A DNA stretch of 64,000 nucleotides from Archaeoglobus neptunius. Its GTDB lineage: Archaea > Halobacteriota > Archaeoglobi > Archaeoglobales > Archaeoglobaceae. Location of the stretch: positions 1 through 64,000 of the forward strand of contig NZ_JAEKIW010000011.1 in assembly GCF_016757965.1 (NCBI RefSeq). Reading direction: 5' to 3'. The position numbers were made by a program, and so were the translations under genes. Below the pieces are notes generated by a model, which saw nothing but the letters and a program-made list of their open reading frames with translations, had not been told where the DNA came from and searched no databases. Each line of letters starts with the position of its first letter. Positions within the stretch are counted from its first letter, which is position 1. Below are positions 27,712 to 35,801 of this stretch, piece by piece.

Positions 27712-28711
27712 AGGTGTTTTTACCCTTGATGTCGGATCGGGAACGCAGGATTTCATGTTCTTTGTAGAGGAGAACATCAGAAACTGCCCGAAGGCAATCC
27801 TTCCCTCGCCAACAAAAATGATTGCAAGAAGAATTGACGGAACTGAAGGGGATGTCTTTCTTCACGGTTACACGATGGGAGGTGGAGCGATAACCTTTGC
27901 AGTCAAGAGGCACCTTCAGAGATTCAGAGTTTACGCAACTGAAAGATCCGCCCTTACCTTCTCTGACGATCTCGATGAGGTGAGGAAAATGGGCGTGATC
28001 ATAGGGGAACCCGAAGGCGAGGTCGAGAAAATAGAGACGAAGGATGTGGATATGCCCTTCTTCTCCGAGTTCATATCAAAGATGGGATATGAGATGCCGG
28101 ATAAGTACGTAATAGCCGTCCAGGATCACGGATTTTCCCCCCGCATCAGCAACAGGATTTTCAGGTTCAGAATGTTCGAAACACTCCTGAAAAAAGATCC
28201 TGCAATGGAAAGCTTTCTCTTCGAGGCTTCGGAGGTGCCGAAGGAATTTAACAGGATGAGTGATGCTGTCAGGAGTGTGCTTGACTTCGTGGAGGGTGAA
28301 GTGTACGCTGTTGACACTGTCTTTGCAGCAATTGCAGGATGTGCATTATCTGTTAAAAAGTTTCCCGCCCTGATAGTAAATTTCGGAAACTCCCATACGA
28401 CGGCGGCAGTGGTGGACAGGAACTTCGAGATAAAGGCTCTGCTTGAACACCACACCTTCGTGCTTAAGAAAAAGGGTGCTGAATACATCCAGGATCTTCT
28501 GGAAAAATTTGTAAAAGGAGAAGTTGACAACGAATATATCCTGAGTGACAACGGACATGGCTGCTATATCAGTCAGGTCGTGGATATTGCCGATTATGTG
28601 TGTACAGGACCAAACGCGCATCTTTCCCCTTTCAGAGAGGTCGAGGGGGATCCGATGGTCGTCGGAAATTTGGGTATGATGCATCTGCTTAAAAGAAAAA
28701 TCAGCCACTGA
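27698..28711 (+). CDS. DUF1786 family protein (actin-like ATPase fold)
   Basis: A 337-residue archaeal protein. FTLDVGSGTQDFMFF near the start and ALIVNFGNSHTTAAVVD near residue 225 look like the phosphate-binding strands of the actin/Hsp70/sugar kinase fold. The family is sometimes labelled pyruvate formate-lyase activating enzyme-like, but it lacks a radical SAM CxxxCxxC motif, so I do not accept that label. The ATG at 27698 follows GGGTGGTGG; the longer frame to 27653 has no support. It overlaps the membrane protein gene before it. Confidence 0.7.
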   Translation: MAGGEGVFTLDVGSGTQDFMFFVEENIRNCPKAILPSPTKMIARRIDGTEGDVFLHGYTMGGGAITFAVKRHLQRFRVYATERSALTFSDDLDEVRKMGVIIGEPEGEVEKIETKDVDMPFFSEFISKMGYEMPDKYVIAVQDHGFSPRISNRIFRFRMFETLLKKDPAMESFLFEASEVPKEFNRMSDAVRSVLDFVEGEVYAVDTVFAAIAGCALSVKKFPALIVNFGNSHTTAAVVDRNFEIKALLEHHTFVLKKKGAEYIQDLLEKFVKGEVDNEYILSDNGHGCYISQVVDIADYVCTGPNAHLSPFREVEGDPMVVGNLGMMHLLKRKISH

Positions 28712-29096
28712 GCACTTTTTCACCTGAAGGCAGGGTGTACTCCTTTAACGCCCTACTCGTTAACCTGAATTTTACTCTTGATGCTGACTCGGCAAATCTG
28801 GAGAGTTTCTCTGCATCGAGGGTAACGACAATATCGTTTTCCCCTGCATCTTCTATCAGGAAATTCAGCTCAACTTCGATCTCAGAGAGCTCAAAGGTTG
28901 GTACAGAAAAGTGTTTCAACAGTTCATCCTTCTCGTACTCCTTCTTTATACTCGCAGCCTCAATATCGATTATCCTTTTTGCATTCAATGCCGCAAGAGC
29001 TATTCCCGAAGTCAGCGTCTTGAGTGTGAGTTTTGGTGGACCCTTCAGCTCCGGTTCCTTAACACTCCTTATACCCTTTCTGGGAGTTTTTCTCAT
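28701..29096 (-). CDS. Unknown protein, third member of the DUF2589-type cassette
   Basis: About 131 residues, not assigned to a named family. A basic opening (MRKTPRKGIRSVKEPELKG) leads to a helix (ALAALNAKRIIDIEAASIKK) and a strand segment (VPTFELSEIEVELNFLIEDA) that echo the helix and the PIPYI/strand segment of the two upstream proteins. The start at 29096 is chosen because GGAGGA lies ten bases upstream. It is the last gene of a three-gene leftward transcript and overlaps the convergent DUF1786 gene by 11 bases. Confidence 0.55.
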   Translation of the reverse strand: MRKTPRKGIRSVKEPELKGPPKLTLKTLTSGIALAALNAKRIIDIEAASIKKEYEKDELLKHFSVPTFELSEIEVELNFLIEDAGENDIVVTLDAEKLSRFAESASRVKFRLTSRALKEYTLPSGEKVLSG

Positions 29097-29101
29097 GGTT
29101 A

Positions 29102-29611
29102 TCACTCCTCCGCACTGATATTCTGGGAGTTCGCCAGCACCGTAATCATTCTTGCGATGCCCTCCGGTATGTCTGATCTTCTGGCTTTTATCTTTAAATG
29201 CAGTTCTCCACTCACATCCACTCTCGAAGTCAGCCTGCCTGCATATACTGCATAAATCGGAACAGCTCCTTTCTCAGCAGATGGTCCTGCTGCCACAACC
29301 TTTGCATCAAACTCGATTTCCGCCTCATCAACACTGATATATGGTATGGGGACAAGGGTAACTAACGGAACGCCGATTCTCTGCTCAACCTGCTTCACTT
29401 TTCCGGAATCAGGGTCAAGAAATGCCTGCTGATAGGCCACTACCACAGACTTCGGTACGACCTTTTCTCCGTCCTCTTCCATCAGGCTGAAAAGAAAATT
29501 TACTGTGGCTTTTGCCGACTCACTCTGAGCATCAACCACTGCCTTCAATGGTGACGCTATTATCTGCTCCAGCAGCAGGGCAAAGTTGGCGGACAACAAA
29601 GTCCTCACCAA
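29102..29611 (-). CDS. DUF2589-like protein, second member of the cassette
   Basis: A 169-residue protein paralogous to its upstream neighbour. Shared parts in order are an alanine-rich helix (SPLKAVVDAQSESAKATVNF), a hairpin (FLDPDSGK), the segment PLVTLVPIPYISVDEAEIEF, and a closing strand-helix (DIPEGIARMITVL). These match the DUF2589 pattern, a family of unknown function. The start is TTG at 29611 or GTG at 29608. It lies ten bases after the upstream gene. Confidence 0.65.
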   Translation of the reverse strand: MVRTLLSANFALLLEQIIASPLKAVVDAQSESAKATVNFLFSLMEEDGEKVVPKSVVVAYQQAFLDPDSGKVKQVEQRIGVPLVTLVPIPYISVDEAEIEFDAKVVAAGPSAEKGAVPIYAVYAGRLTSRVDVSGELHLKIKARRSDIPEGIARMITVLANSQNISAEE

Positions 29612-29621
29612 AGCAGCTATC

Positions 29622-30191
29622 TTAGCCTGAACCTGAAGCAGATGAGGCTGGTGCTATACTTTCCTTCAACAAACTGAGAAGCGTTCTCAACCCCTCCGGC
29701 ATTTCATCCTGGACAGCATTTACTGTGATATCAAGTTCAGAACTTCTGTCCACCTGAGATCTGGATTCTTTCTTAAACCCGTAGGAGGCTGTTAGCTTTA
29801 CACTTCCCCATCCCCACCCAGCTTTAGCTGTTAGCTGGCTTGAGAAGTCGTGTGATGTTTTATCCTGCGCTGCCGTTTTTATCGTAAAGTTGAAATGAAT
29901 TGTCATGTCCTTGATTCTGATGAATGGGACTGGTAGAATTGCAAGTAGTGGCGCCTCAACCGTGGTGTCCGTTTCAACGATGTCTCCCGTATCCGGATCA
30001 AGTTCCTTTCTTTTGAACTTGAAGGTTACAGACCTAACGTTTCCGTCTTCATCAAGGCCTACTTCCTGCACAAACCTTGCCGTGGTCATAGCGGCATAGG
30101 CCTGAGCCTTTACCGCTGCCTCCAGTGGTTTGCCAATCAAACTCTCAATTGGCAGAGCTGCGAGCTCTGCAGGTATATTTGCACCCACCAT
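29622..30191 (-). CDS. DUF2589 family protein, first member of the cassette
   Basis: A 189-residue soluble protein. The helix SLIGKPLEAAVKAQAYAAMT, the hairpin ELDPDTGDIVE, the conserved segment PLLAILPVPFIRIKDMTIHF and the closing EMPEGLRTLLSLL match DUF2589, for which no function is known. No signal peptide, membrane segment or catalytic motif is seen; the alternating strands suggest a structural or self-assembling protein, which is inference. AAAGGTGG lies before the ATG and a TATA-like ATTTAAATATA around 30234-30247. Confidence 0.75.
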   Translation of the reverse strand: MVGANIPAELAALPIESLIGKPLEAAVKAQAYAAMTTARFVQEVGLDEDGNVRSVTFKFKRKELDPDTGDIVETDTTVEAPLLAILPVPFIRIKDMTIHFNFTIKTAAQDKTSHDFSSQLTAKAGWGWGSVKLTASYGFKKESRSQVDRSSELDITVNAVQDEMPEGLRTLLSLLKESIAPASSASGSG

Positions 30192-30258
30192 TTAAACCAC
30201 CTTTTTGAATTAGATTGCAAATTGCTGTCAACTAGTCTATATTTAAATTTTTCTAATT

Positions 30259-30798
30259 TTACTCGAAACTTTTCAAAATTCTCCGCCTGATTATCTCAAA
30301 ATTTTTACGGTTTATCTCAAATTTATACCTTCTTATCAAATTTTTTTCAAGTTTTATTCCAAATTTTTTCAGATATACAGTGAACTGGGTAAGGTTGGAA
30401 GGTCTTTTCTTCAATCTGGCTCTCTCAAAATCGATGAAGTACACGCCCCCATCCACAATTATGTGCTTACCTGGGTGGTTCATTTCCTGTTTCTCAATTC
30501 CGAGCACGTCCAGAATAAAGCAGCACTCAAGGCATCGATCCACCACTTTTCGTCCGATACACTCTCCTATTCTCCTCCCCCCAAGACGCTGCATTGTTAC
30601 TTTCAGGCCGTCAAAGTCCACGAAATAGAGCTCGGGAACAAAGCCAAAAGGTTGCAGGAGCGTCAAAAATTTGACCTCTTTAAGAAAATTGTACCGGTAT
30701 TTCTCCTCAAAAACCTTAACGGCATAGGTGTCAAAAAGATAAACCACGGAGTGTTTACCCTTTCGCAATTCTGACAATTTTGGACACCCTGTCCGCAT
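30259..30798 (-). CDS. Small RIO/Bud32-like protein kinase
   Basis: An atypical kinase of about 179 residues. KGKHSVVYLF gives a glycine-poor P-loop, TYAVKVFEEKYR the ATP-binding lysine, NHPGKHIIVDGGVYFIDFER combines the catalytic loop (asparagine and histidine variant) and the DFE metal motif. The C-terminal basic stretch is helical. Target is unknown. The ATG at 30798 follows GGGAGAG; the frame extends further to 30813. It overlaps btpA by 44 bases, in a leftward operon with btpA, a DUF504 gene and an ArsR-like regulator. Confidence 0.75.
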   Translation of the reverse strand: MRTGCPKLSELRKGKHSVVYLFDTYAVKVFEEKYRYNFLKEVKFLTLLQPFGFVPELYFVDFDGLKVTMQRLGGRRIGECIGRKVVDRCLECCFILDVLGIEKQEMNHPGKHIIVDGGVYFIDFERARLKKRPSNLTQFTVYLKKFGIKLEKNLIRRYKFEINRKNFEIIRRRILKSFE

Positions 30799-31495
30799 CG
30801 ACTCTCCCGCCATTCTTGATATAGCTCCCGACTATCACCCCATCACAAAACCTGAGGATCCTGCTGGCGTTTTCTGCATTCACCCCACTGCCAGCAAGAA
30901 CAGGCATTTTGACAGATTCCTTAACCAGTTTCAGATCGTTCAGATCTATTTCCCTTCCAGTTGCCTTTCCAGTGACGATCAGGGCATCTGCAAGACTCCT
31001 CTCGGCATTGATGCAGTAGTCCTCAAGAGGGACCGTGTGGACAGCATGTTTCACGGCAACATCTGCAAAAATCATTGCTCTGCAGTCTATCATCCTTTTA
31101 TACCTCATAATTCCGCCACAATCACCTTCAAGAATGCCTTCAGGGGAAATCGATGAGAAGAATAACTGGTTCACCCTGACAAAGTCTGCATTTACAGCCT
31201 TTGCTACCGCAAGAGCAGCAACTGCATCATTTCTCAAAACATTGATCCCGAGACCTATCGACACATCCTTTTTGACCTCACAGGCTATTGCACTCATCGC
31301 CGCCACAACTTCCTTTCCAACCTCTTTAACGAACGGTTTATCTCCGTAATTTTCAAGAATGAGCGCATCTGCTCCCCCCTCCTCAACAGCCCGGGCATCG
31401 ATCAAAGCCTTTTCGATAACCTCTTCCAGATCGGTGAACTCCGGAGATCCGGGAAGGGGGAGAAGGTGAACAACACCGATTACCGCCTTTTCCAT
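30755..31495 (-). CDS. btpA: BtpA family protein
   Basis: A 246-residue TIM-barrel protein. GVVHLLPLPGSPEF at the start, ALILENYGDKPF, GLGINVLRNDAVAAL and VLAGSGVNAENASRIL are the family landmarks. In cyanobacteria BtpA affects photosystem I, but archaeal members have another, unproven role, probably a phosphate-sugar or nucleoside enzyme judging from the fold. It overlaps the DUF504 gene upstream by 16 bases. Confidence 0.85.
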   Translation of the reverse strand: MEKAVIGVVHLLPLPGSPEFTDLEEVIEKALIDARAVEEGGADALILENYGDKPFVKEVGKEVVAAMSAIACEVKKDVSIGLGINVLRNDAVAALAVAKAVNADFVRVNQLFFSSISPEGILEGDCGGIMRYKRMIDCRAMIFADVAVKHAVHTVPLEDYCINAERSLADALIVTGKATGREIDLNDLKLVKESVKMPVLAGSGVNAENASRILRFCDGVIVGSYIKNGGRVDADRVSKIVRIAKG

Positions 31496-31716
31496 ACGAC
31501 CTCATCCCCATACCTGATTTCAACTATTCTGTGATGGGGGATGGCAGCTCCAGAACTGAGATACAGAAACATGTGACCGATCTTCTGAATGTCATCACCC
31601 CGGATCTCTGAGAAACCCCTGGGACGATCTATATAAATTATCCTCACTTTTGAAAAATCCAGTTCGGGATGCCATTTGAACCTGTTCAGAACGTCTCTGG
31701 TATTACAATTCCTCAT
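31480..31716 (-). CDS. DUF504 family protein
   Basis: A 78-residue protein matching the archaeal and eukaryotic DUF504 family: RDVLNRFKWHPELDFSKVRI, IYIDRPRGFSEI and the closing IPHHRIVEIRYGDEVVW. The family is linked to RNA ligase and RNA-processing proteins in other genomes, but no direct function is known. It overlaps its neighbours on both sides by 14-16 bases. Confidence 0.8.
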   Translation of the reverse strand: MRNCNTRDVLNRFKWHPELDFSKVRIIYIDRPRGFSEIRGDDIQKIGHMFLYLSSGAAIPHHRIVEIRYGDEVVWKRR

Positions 31717-32218
31717 TTTTCGCTATCTCAATTAACTGGCCTTTCAAATTAAGTCTGAGAGATCGTTTGGCTATCGCCCTGAGAAACAGCGGGTCTAGAT
31801 TCAGGTTTTTGGTTATATAAGGAATGGACGTTCTTCCCGCCATTATCTCACTCTCTATTTTTCTTACGTATTCCTCAACCTCACCGTCGGTCATAAAAAC
31901 AACTTCAAGAACTTTGTTCAGATCCTTCAGGGAGATATAGAAATTTGCACTCACATGCGTGTAGCTAACGTGGTATTCTTTCTCCGGTTTCCCACCGGGG
32001 TCTGATGGCATTCGCCACTTGGCCTCGAGCATCCCTGCATTTTTCAGTATCTTCAACGCATCCTCATAACCCTCCCCAAACATATCATTAAGCTCTTCCG
32101 CCGTGTGCCAACCCTCAAGAAGAGCAGAATAAACTTTCCTGTAAGTTTCTGTCGACAGCAGATGAAATATCGGTATCAGCTCCACAACATCGTTGACGAG
32201 TTTGGCCCTTTTAACCAT
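31703..32218 (-). CDS. ArsR-like winged-helix transcriptional regulator
   Basis: A 171-residue DNA-binding protein. The N-terminal 80 residues form a winged helix (STETYRKVYSALLEGWHTAE, then LNDMFGEGYEDALKILKNAG), followed by a beta wing region (PEKEYHVSYTHVSANFYISL) and a helical C-terminus. No metal-binding cysteine pair is present, so a metal sensor role is unlikely. It heads the operon with DUF504, btpA and the kinase and may control it. ATG at 32218 has a promoter-like AATTATATTTTT in the 60 bases upstream. Confidence 0.7.
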   Translation of the reverse strand: MVKRAKLVNDVVELIPIFHLLSTETYRKVYSALLEGWHTAEELNDMFGEGYEDALKILKNAGMLEAKWRMPSDPGGKPEKEYHVSYTHVSANFYISLKDLNKVLEVVFMTDGEVEEYVRKIESEIMAGRTSIPYITKNLNLDPLFLRAIAKRSLRLNLKGQLIEIAKNEEL

Positions 32219-32275
32219 CGAGTTCCTCTTTACCCCACGTCAATTATATTTTTCTATCTCTGAATTTATCTAAAT

Positions 32276-32995
32276 TTAAAAATCGTGAAATTTTTTTGAA
32301 AGTCCCACAACACCTCCAACAACGATGAGGGCGGGGCTCATGAAGTCGTTTTCACGTCCTGCCAGATCTTTTACCGTCGAGAAGGTAATCCTCTGATCTT
32401 CGAAACTCCCCCTCTCAATGACTGCAACATCCGTTTCAGGACCCACTCCGGACCTCATTAAATTCAGGGCAACCTCCCTTGCCGTACATCCACCCATCAG
32501 TATTACAAGGGTGCCTTCTTTCCACAGATCCTTTATCCTCCCCGAATCCCTGCCGCTTACAACCAAAAACCCGAAACTCTTTTCAGGATGTGTGAGCGAA
32601 ATGTTCGAGCATGCAGGAGCGCCATTGACCGAACTCACACCGGGAACAACCTCAAATGGTATGCTGTGCCGATGCAGAAATTCCATCTCCTCCATCAATC
32701 TTCCAAAAACACCCGGGTCGCCACCTTTCAACCTGACAATGGTCTTGCCCTCATCGGCATACCTTTTCATCAATCTGTTGATTTCCTGTTGTCTCTTTTC
32801 CCCTCTCTCTCCCCTCTCCTTACCCACATATACAATCTCTTTACCCTTCAAACTGCGAAGGAAGTCCTCAATTTCTTCCCCAACCAGACGGTCATAAAGG
32901 ATGACGTCAGCTTCCCTGATTAGCCTGTACGCCTTGATCGTCAAAAGCTCAAAATTACCCGGGCCAGCACCGACTATGTAAACTTTCCCTACCAC
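32276..32995 (-). CDS. cobA: Uroporphyrinogen-III C-methyltransferase
   Basis: Adds two methyl groups to uroporphyrinogen III to give precorrin-2, the precursor of siroheme and cobalamin. Motifs include VYIVGAGPGNFELLTIKAYR, ADVILYDRLV, RLKGGDPGVFGR and VPGVSSVNGAPA, all of the SUMT family, at 239 residues with no fused domain. It is divergent from dsrA with 155 bases between them, and siroheme is the cofactor of DsrAB, so the pairing is functionally sensible. Confidence 0.93.
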   Translation of the reverse strand: MVGKVYIVGAGPGNFELLTIKAYRLIREADVILYDRLVGEEIEDFLRSLKGKEIVYVGKERGERGEKRQQEINRLMKRYADEGKTIVRLKGGDPGVFGRLMEEMEFLHRHSIPFEVVPGVSSVNGAPACSNISLTHPEKSFGFLVVSGRDSGRIKDLWKEGTLVILMGGCTAREVALNLMRSGVGPETDVAVIERGSFEDQRITFSTVKDLAGRENDFMSPALIVVGGVVGLSKKFHDF

Positions 32996-33100
32996 GTGGT
33001 TAAATTCGCAAAAGAATTAAAAAACTTCTTGGTTAATGAAAAAATACATAATTGTTTTAGGCCGTCCTCAAAAGCCACAGAGACGGTAAAATTCGAAATT

Positions 33101-33146
33101 CTTATATATTGTTTCAAAAGACTGCTGTTTGGATTATAGGAGGTGA
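33101..33146 (+). promoter_or_regulatory. dsrA promoter and ribosome-binding site
   Basis: A TATA box (CTTATATATT, 33101-33110) lies about 40 bases before the dsrA start, and GGAGGTGA at 33139-33146 is correctly spaced for ATG 33151. An in-frame ATG at 33109 falls in the TATA box itself and is rejected. Confidence 0.7.
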
Positions 33147-33150
33147 AGTA

Positions 33151-34407
33151 ATGTCAGAAACTCCTTTGCTTGATGAGTTGGAAAAAGGGCCTTGGCCAAG
33201 TTTTGTAAAGGAAATAAAGAAGACGGCAGAGATGATAGAAAAAGCTGCTGCTGAGGGCAAGGATGTAAAGATGCCAAAAGGAGCAAGCGGGCTGCTCAAA
33301 CAGCTTGAAATCTCATACAAGGACAAGAAGACCCACTGGAAACATGGAGGTATCGTATCAGTTGTGGGTTACGGTGGTGGAGTCATCGGAAGGTATTCCG
33401 ACCTCGGCGAACAGATACCTGAGGTCGAGCACTTCCACACAATGCGTATAAATCAGCCATCCGGATGGTTCTACTCAACCAAAGCTCTCAGAGGCCTGTG
33501 TGACGTATGGGAGAAGTGGGGAAGCGGTGTCACGAATTTCCATGGATCGACTGGAGACATAATCTTCCTCGGAACCAGGAGTGAATACCTGCAGCCCTGC
33601 TTTGAAGACCTCGGTAAACTTGAGATTCCATTCGACATTGGAGGCAGTGGATCAGACCTCAGAACCCCATCAGCCTGCATGGGTCCTGCTCTCTGTGAAT
33701 TTGCATGCTACGACACTCTGGAACTCTGCTATGACCTCACAATGGCATATCAGGACGAGCTCCACAGGCCAATGTGGCCGTATAAATTCAAGATAAAGTG
33801 CTCAGGCTGTCCGAACGATTGTGTAGCTGCAAAGGCAAGATCAGACTTTGCGATTATCGGAACATGGAAAGATGAAATTAAGATCGATCAGGAGGCTGTG
33901 AAAGAGTACGCCCAGTGGATGGACATTGAAAACGAGATCGTAAAGCTCTGTCCCACGGGAGCGATCAAGTGGGATGGCAAGGAGCTTACAATCGACAACA
34001 AGAACTGTGTCAGATGTATGCACTGTATAAACAAGATGCCCAAAGCTCTCAAACCAGGAGACGAGAGGGGAGCCACAGTCCTCATAGGCGGTAAAGCACC
34101 GTTCGTTGAAGGAGCCGTTATAGGATGGGTGGCAATTCCATTCATTGAGGTTAAAAAACCATACGACGAAATAAAAGAGATTCTTGAGGCAATCTGGGAC
34201 TGGTGGGACGAAGAGGGCAAGTTCAGAGAGAGAGTTGGAGAGATGATATGGAGAAAGGGAATGAAGGAGTTCCTCAAGGTAATCGGCAAGGATGCAGATG
34301 TCAGGATGGTCAAGGCACCCAGAAACAACCCGTTCATGTTCTTCGAGCAGGAGGAATTGAAGCATTCAGCGTATATTGAAGAGTTGAAAAAGAGGGGGTT
34401 GTTCTAA
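33151..34407 (+). CDS. dsrA: Dissimilatory sulfite reductase alpha subunit
   Basis: Catalytic partner of DsrB in the reduction of sulfite to sulfide during sulfate respiration, a cytoplasmic siroheme and iron-sulfur enzyme. The 418-residue protein ([20 protein letters not shown] onwards) is nearly identical to the A. fulgidus subunit as I recall it. The siroheme-coupled cluster cysteines lie in [13 protein letters not shown] and KCSGCPNDC, and an inserted ferredoxin domain has CVRCMHC with an upstream LCPTGAI. dsrB starts at the next base after the stop. Confidence 0.98.
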   Translation: MSETPLLDELEKGPWPSFVKEIKKTAEMIEKAAAEGKDVKMPKGASGLLKQLEISYKDKKTHWKHGGIVSVVGYGGGVIGRYSDLGEQIPEVEHFHTMRINQPSGWFYSTKALRGLCDVWEKWGSGVTNFHGSTGDIIFLGTRSEYLQPCFEDLGKLEIPFDIGGSGSDLRTPSACMGPALCEFACYDTLELCYDLTMAYQDELHRPMWPYKFKIKCSGCPNDCVAAKARSDFAIIGTWKDEIKIDQEAVKEYAQWMDIENEIVKLCPTGAIKWDGKELTIDNKNCVRCMHCINKMPKALKPGDERGATVLIGGKAPFVEGAVIGWVAIPFIEVKKPYDEIKEILEAIWDWWDEEGKFRERVGEMIWRKGMKEFLKVIGKDADVRMVKAPRNNPFMFFEQEELKHSAYIEELKKRGLF

Positions 34408-35508
34408 ATGGTAGTTGAAGGTGTTAAAACGGATTTTGGTCCACCATACTACAAGGACCTGCTCCACCCGGTTATTGCCAAAAACTACGGTAAGTGGAAG
34501 TATCACGAGGTTGTGAAGCCAGGAGTCATCAAGAGAGTTGCCGAAAGCGGAGATACGATATATGTTGTAAGATTTGGAACCCCCAGATTGCTCAGCATCT
34601 ACACCGTCAGAGAGCTTTGTGATATCGCCGACAAATACTCAGACGGCTACCTCAGATGGACAAGCAGAAACAACGTGGAGTTTTTCGTTACAGACGAGAG
34701 CAAGATTGACGACCTGATAAACGAAGTTCAGGAAAAGGTCGGATTCCCATGCGGCGGTACCTGGGACGCTTCAAAGGGAGAATACGGACTTACAAACATC
34801 GTCCACACCCAGGGCTGGATACACTGCCACACTCCGGCTATTGACGCTTCCGGTATCGTCAAAGCCGTGATGGACGAGCTGTACGAGTACTTCACAGAAC
34901 ACAAGCTCCCCGCACTCTGCAGAATCAGCCTTGCATGCTGCGCAAACATGTGTGGAGCCGTCCATGCCTCAGATATCGCTATCGTCGGAATCCACAGAAC
35001 CCCGCCCATGCCTGACGACGATGCCATCAGGAGAACGTGTGAGATTCCCTCCACAGTTGCAGCATGCCCAACAGGAGCTCTCAAGCCAGATATGAAGAAC
35101 AAGACAATCAAGGTTGACGTTGAGAAGTGCATGTACTGCGGTAACTGCTACACAATGTGTCCTGGAATGCCGCTGTTCGACCCAGAAAACGATGGTGCCG
35201 CAATAATGGTCGGTGGAAAGCTCTCTGATGCAAGGAGGGCACCTGAGCTGTCCAAGGTCGTTGTGCCATGGGTTCCAAATGAACCGCCAAGATGGCCAAC
35301 CCTCGTCAAGTACGTCAAGCAGATCTTAGAAGCATGGGCAGCAAATGCTAACAAGCACGAGAGGCTCATTGAGTGGGTGGACAGAATTGGCTGGGAGAGA
35401 TTCTTTGAGATCACCGGACTTGAGTTCACGCAGCACCTGATCGACGACTACAGAATTACACCGTACTTCTACAGCGAGTTCAGAGCATCGACACAGTTCA
35501 GATGGTAG
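34408..35508 (+). CDS. dsrB: Dissimilatory sulfite reductase beta subunit
   Basis: Forms the alpha2beta2 sulfite reductase with DsrA. Cluster ligands appear in [10 protein letters not shown] near residue 170, and a ferredoxin domain in [18 protein letters not shown] near residue 235. The 366-residue length is typical. The start codon abuts the dsrA stop with a ribosome-binding site inside dsrA (AAAGAGGGGG), so the subunits are made together. A T-run at 35531-35537 may end part of the transcript before dsrD. Confidence 0.98.
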   Translation: MVVEGVKTDFGPPYYKDLLHPVIAKNYGKWKYHEVVKPGVIKRVAESGDTIYVVRFGTPRLLSIYTVRELCDIADKYSDGYLRWTSRNNVEFFVTDESKIDDLINEVQEKVGFPCGGTWDASKGEYGLTNIVHTQGWIHCHTPAIDASGIVKAVMDELYEYFTEHKLPALCRISLACCANMCGAVHASDIAIVGIHRTPPMPDDDAIRRTCEIPSTVAACPTGALKPDMKNKTIKVDVEKCMYCGNCYTMCPGMPLFDPENDGAAIMVGGKLSDARRAPELSKVVVPWVPNEPPRWPTLVKYVKQILEAWAANANKHERLIEWVDRIGWERFFEITGLEFTQHLIDDYRITPYFYSEFRASTQFRW

Positions 35509-35510
35509 AG

Positions 35511-35537
35511 TTTATAAACACAGTTCCCAATTTTTTT
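35511..35537 (+). promoter_or_regulatory. Possible internal promoter and T-run between dsrB and dsrD
   Basis: TTTATAAAC at 35511-35519 lies 32 bases before the dsrD ATG, and a run of seven T follows at 35531-35537. This could give dsrD a transcript of its own and at the same time terminate part of the dsrAB messenger. Confidence 0.4.
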
Positions 35538-35550
35538 ACGGTGACCTAAA

Positions 35551-35784
35551 ATGGCCGATTACACAGAAGAAGATAGAAAGAAGGTTTTGGAGCAGCTCGG
35601 TAAGAAAACCTGGAAAATCCCGGAGCTTGCCAAGATACTCAAAATGGACAAAAAGGTAGTGAAGAAAATAGTGCAGGATTTGATTAACGAGGGAGTCGCT
35701 GCTTACTGGTCTTCCGGCTCAACAACGTACGTCTCAACCAAAGAACATATAGATGAGCTTGAAAAGAGAAGGGCTGAAGGTTAA
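35551..35784 (+). CDS. dsrD: DsrD winged-helix protein
   Basis: A 77-residue protein that in sulfate reducers stimulates or regulates sulfite reductase. The winged-helix core (EEDRKKVLEQLGKKTWKIPE, then LAKILKMDKKVVKKIVQDLI and AAYWSSGSTTYV) is complete. DsrD proteins occur with reductive-type dsrAB, which supports sulfite reduction rather than sulfur oxidation here. It may have its own promoter. Confidence 0.93.
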   Translation: MADYTEEDRKKVLEQLGKKTWKIPELAKILKMDKKVVKKIVQDLINEGVAAYWSSGSTTYVSTKEHIDELEKRRAEG

Positions 35785-35801
35785 CTCCTTTTTATTATTT
35801 T

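Noticed and set aside
27698-28711. Pyruvate formate-lyase activating enzyme
   Set aside because: Some databases use this label, but there is no CxxxCxxC radical SAM motif in the protein.
33109-33150. Longer N-terminus for DsrA from ATG 33109
   Set aside because: The ATG lies in the TATA box, and GGAGGTGA at 33139-33146 points to 33151, which gives the family length of 418 residues.
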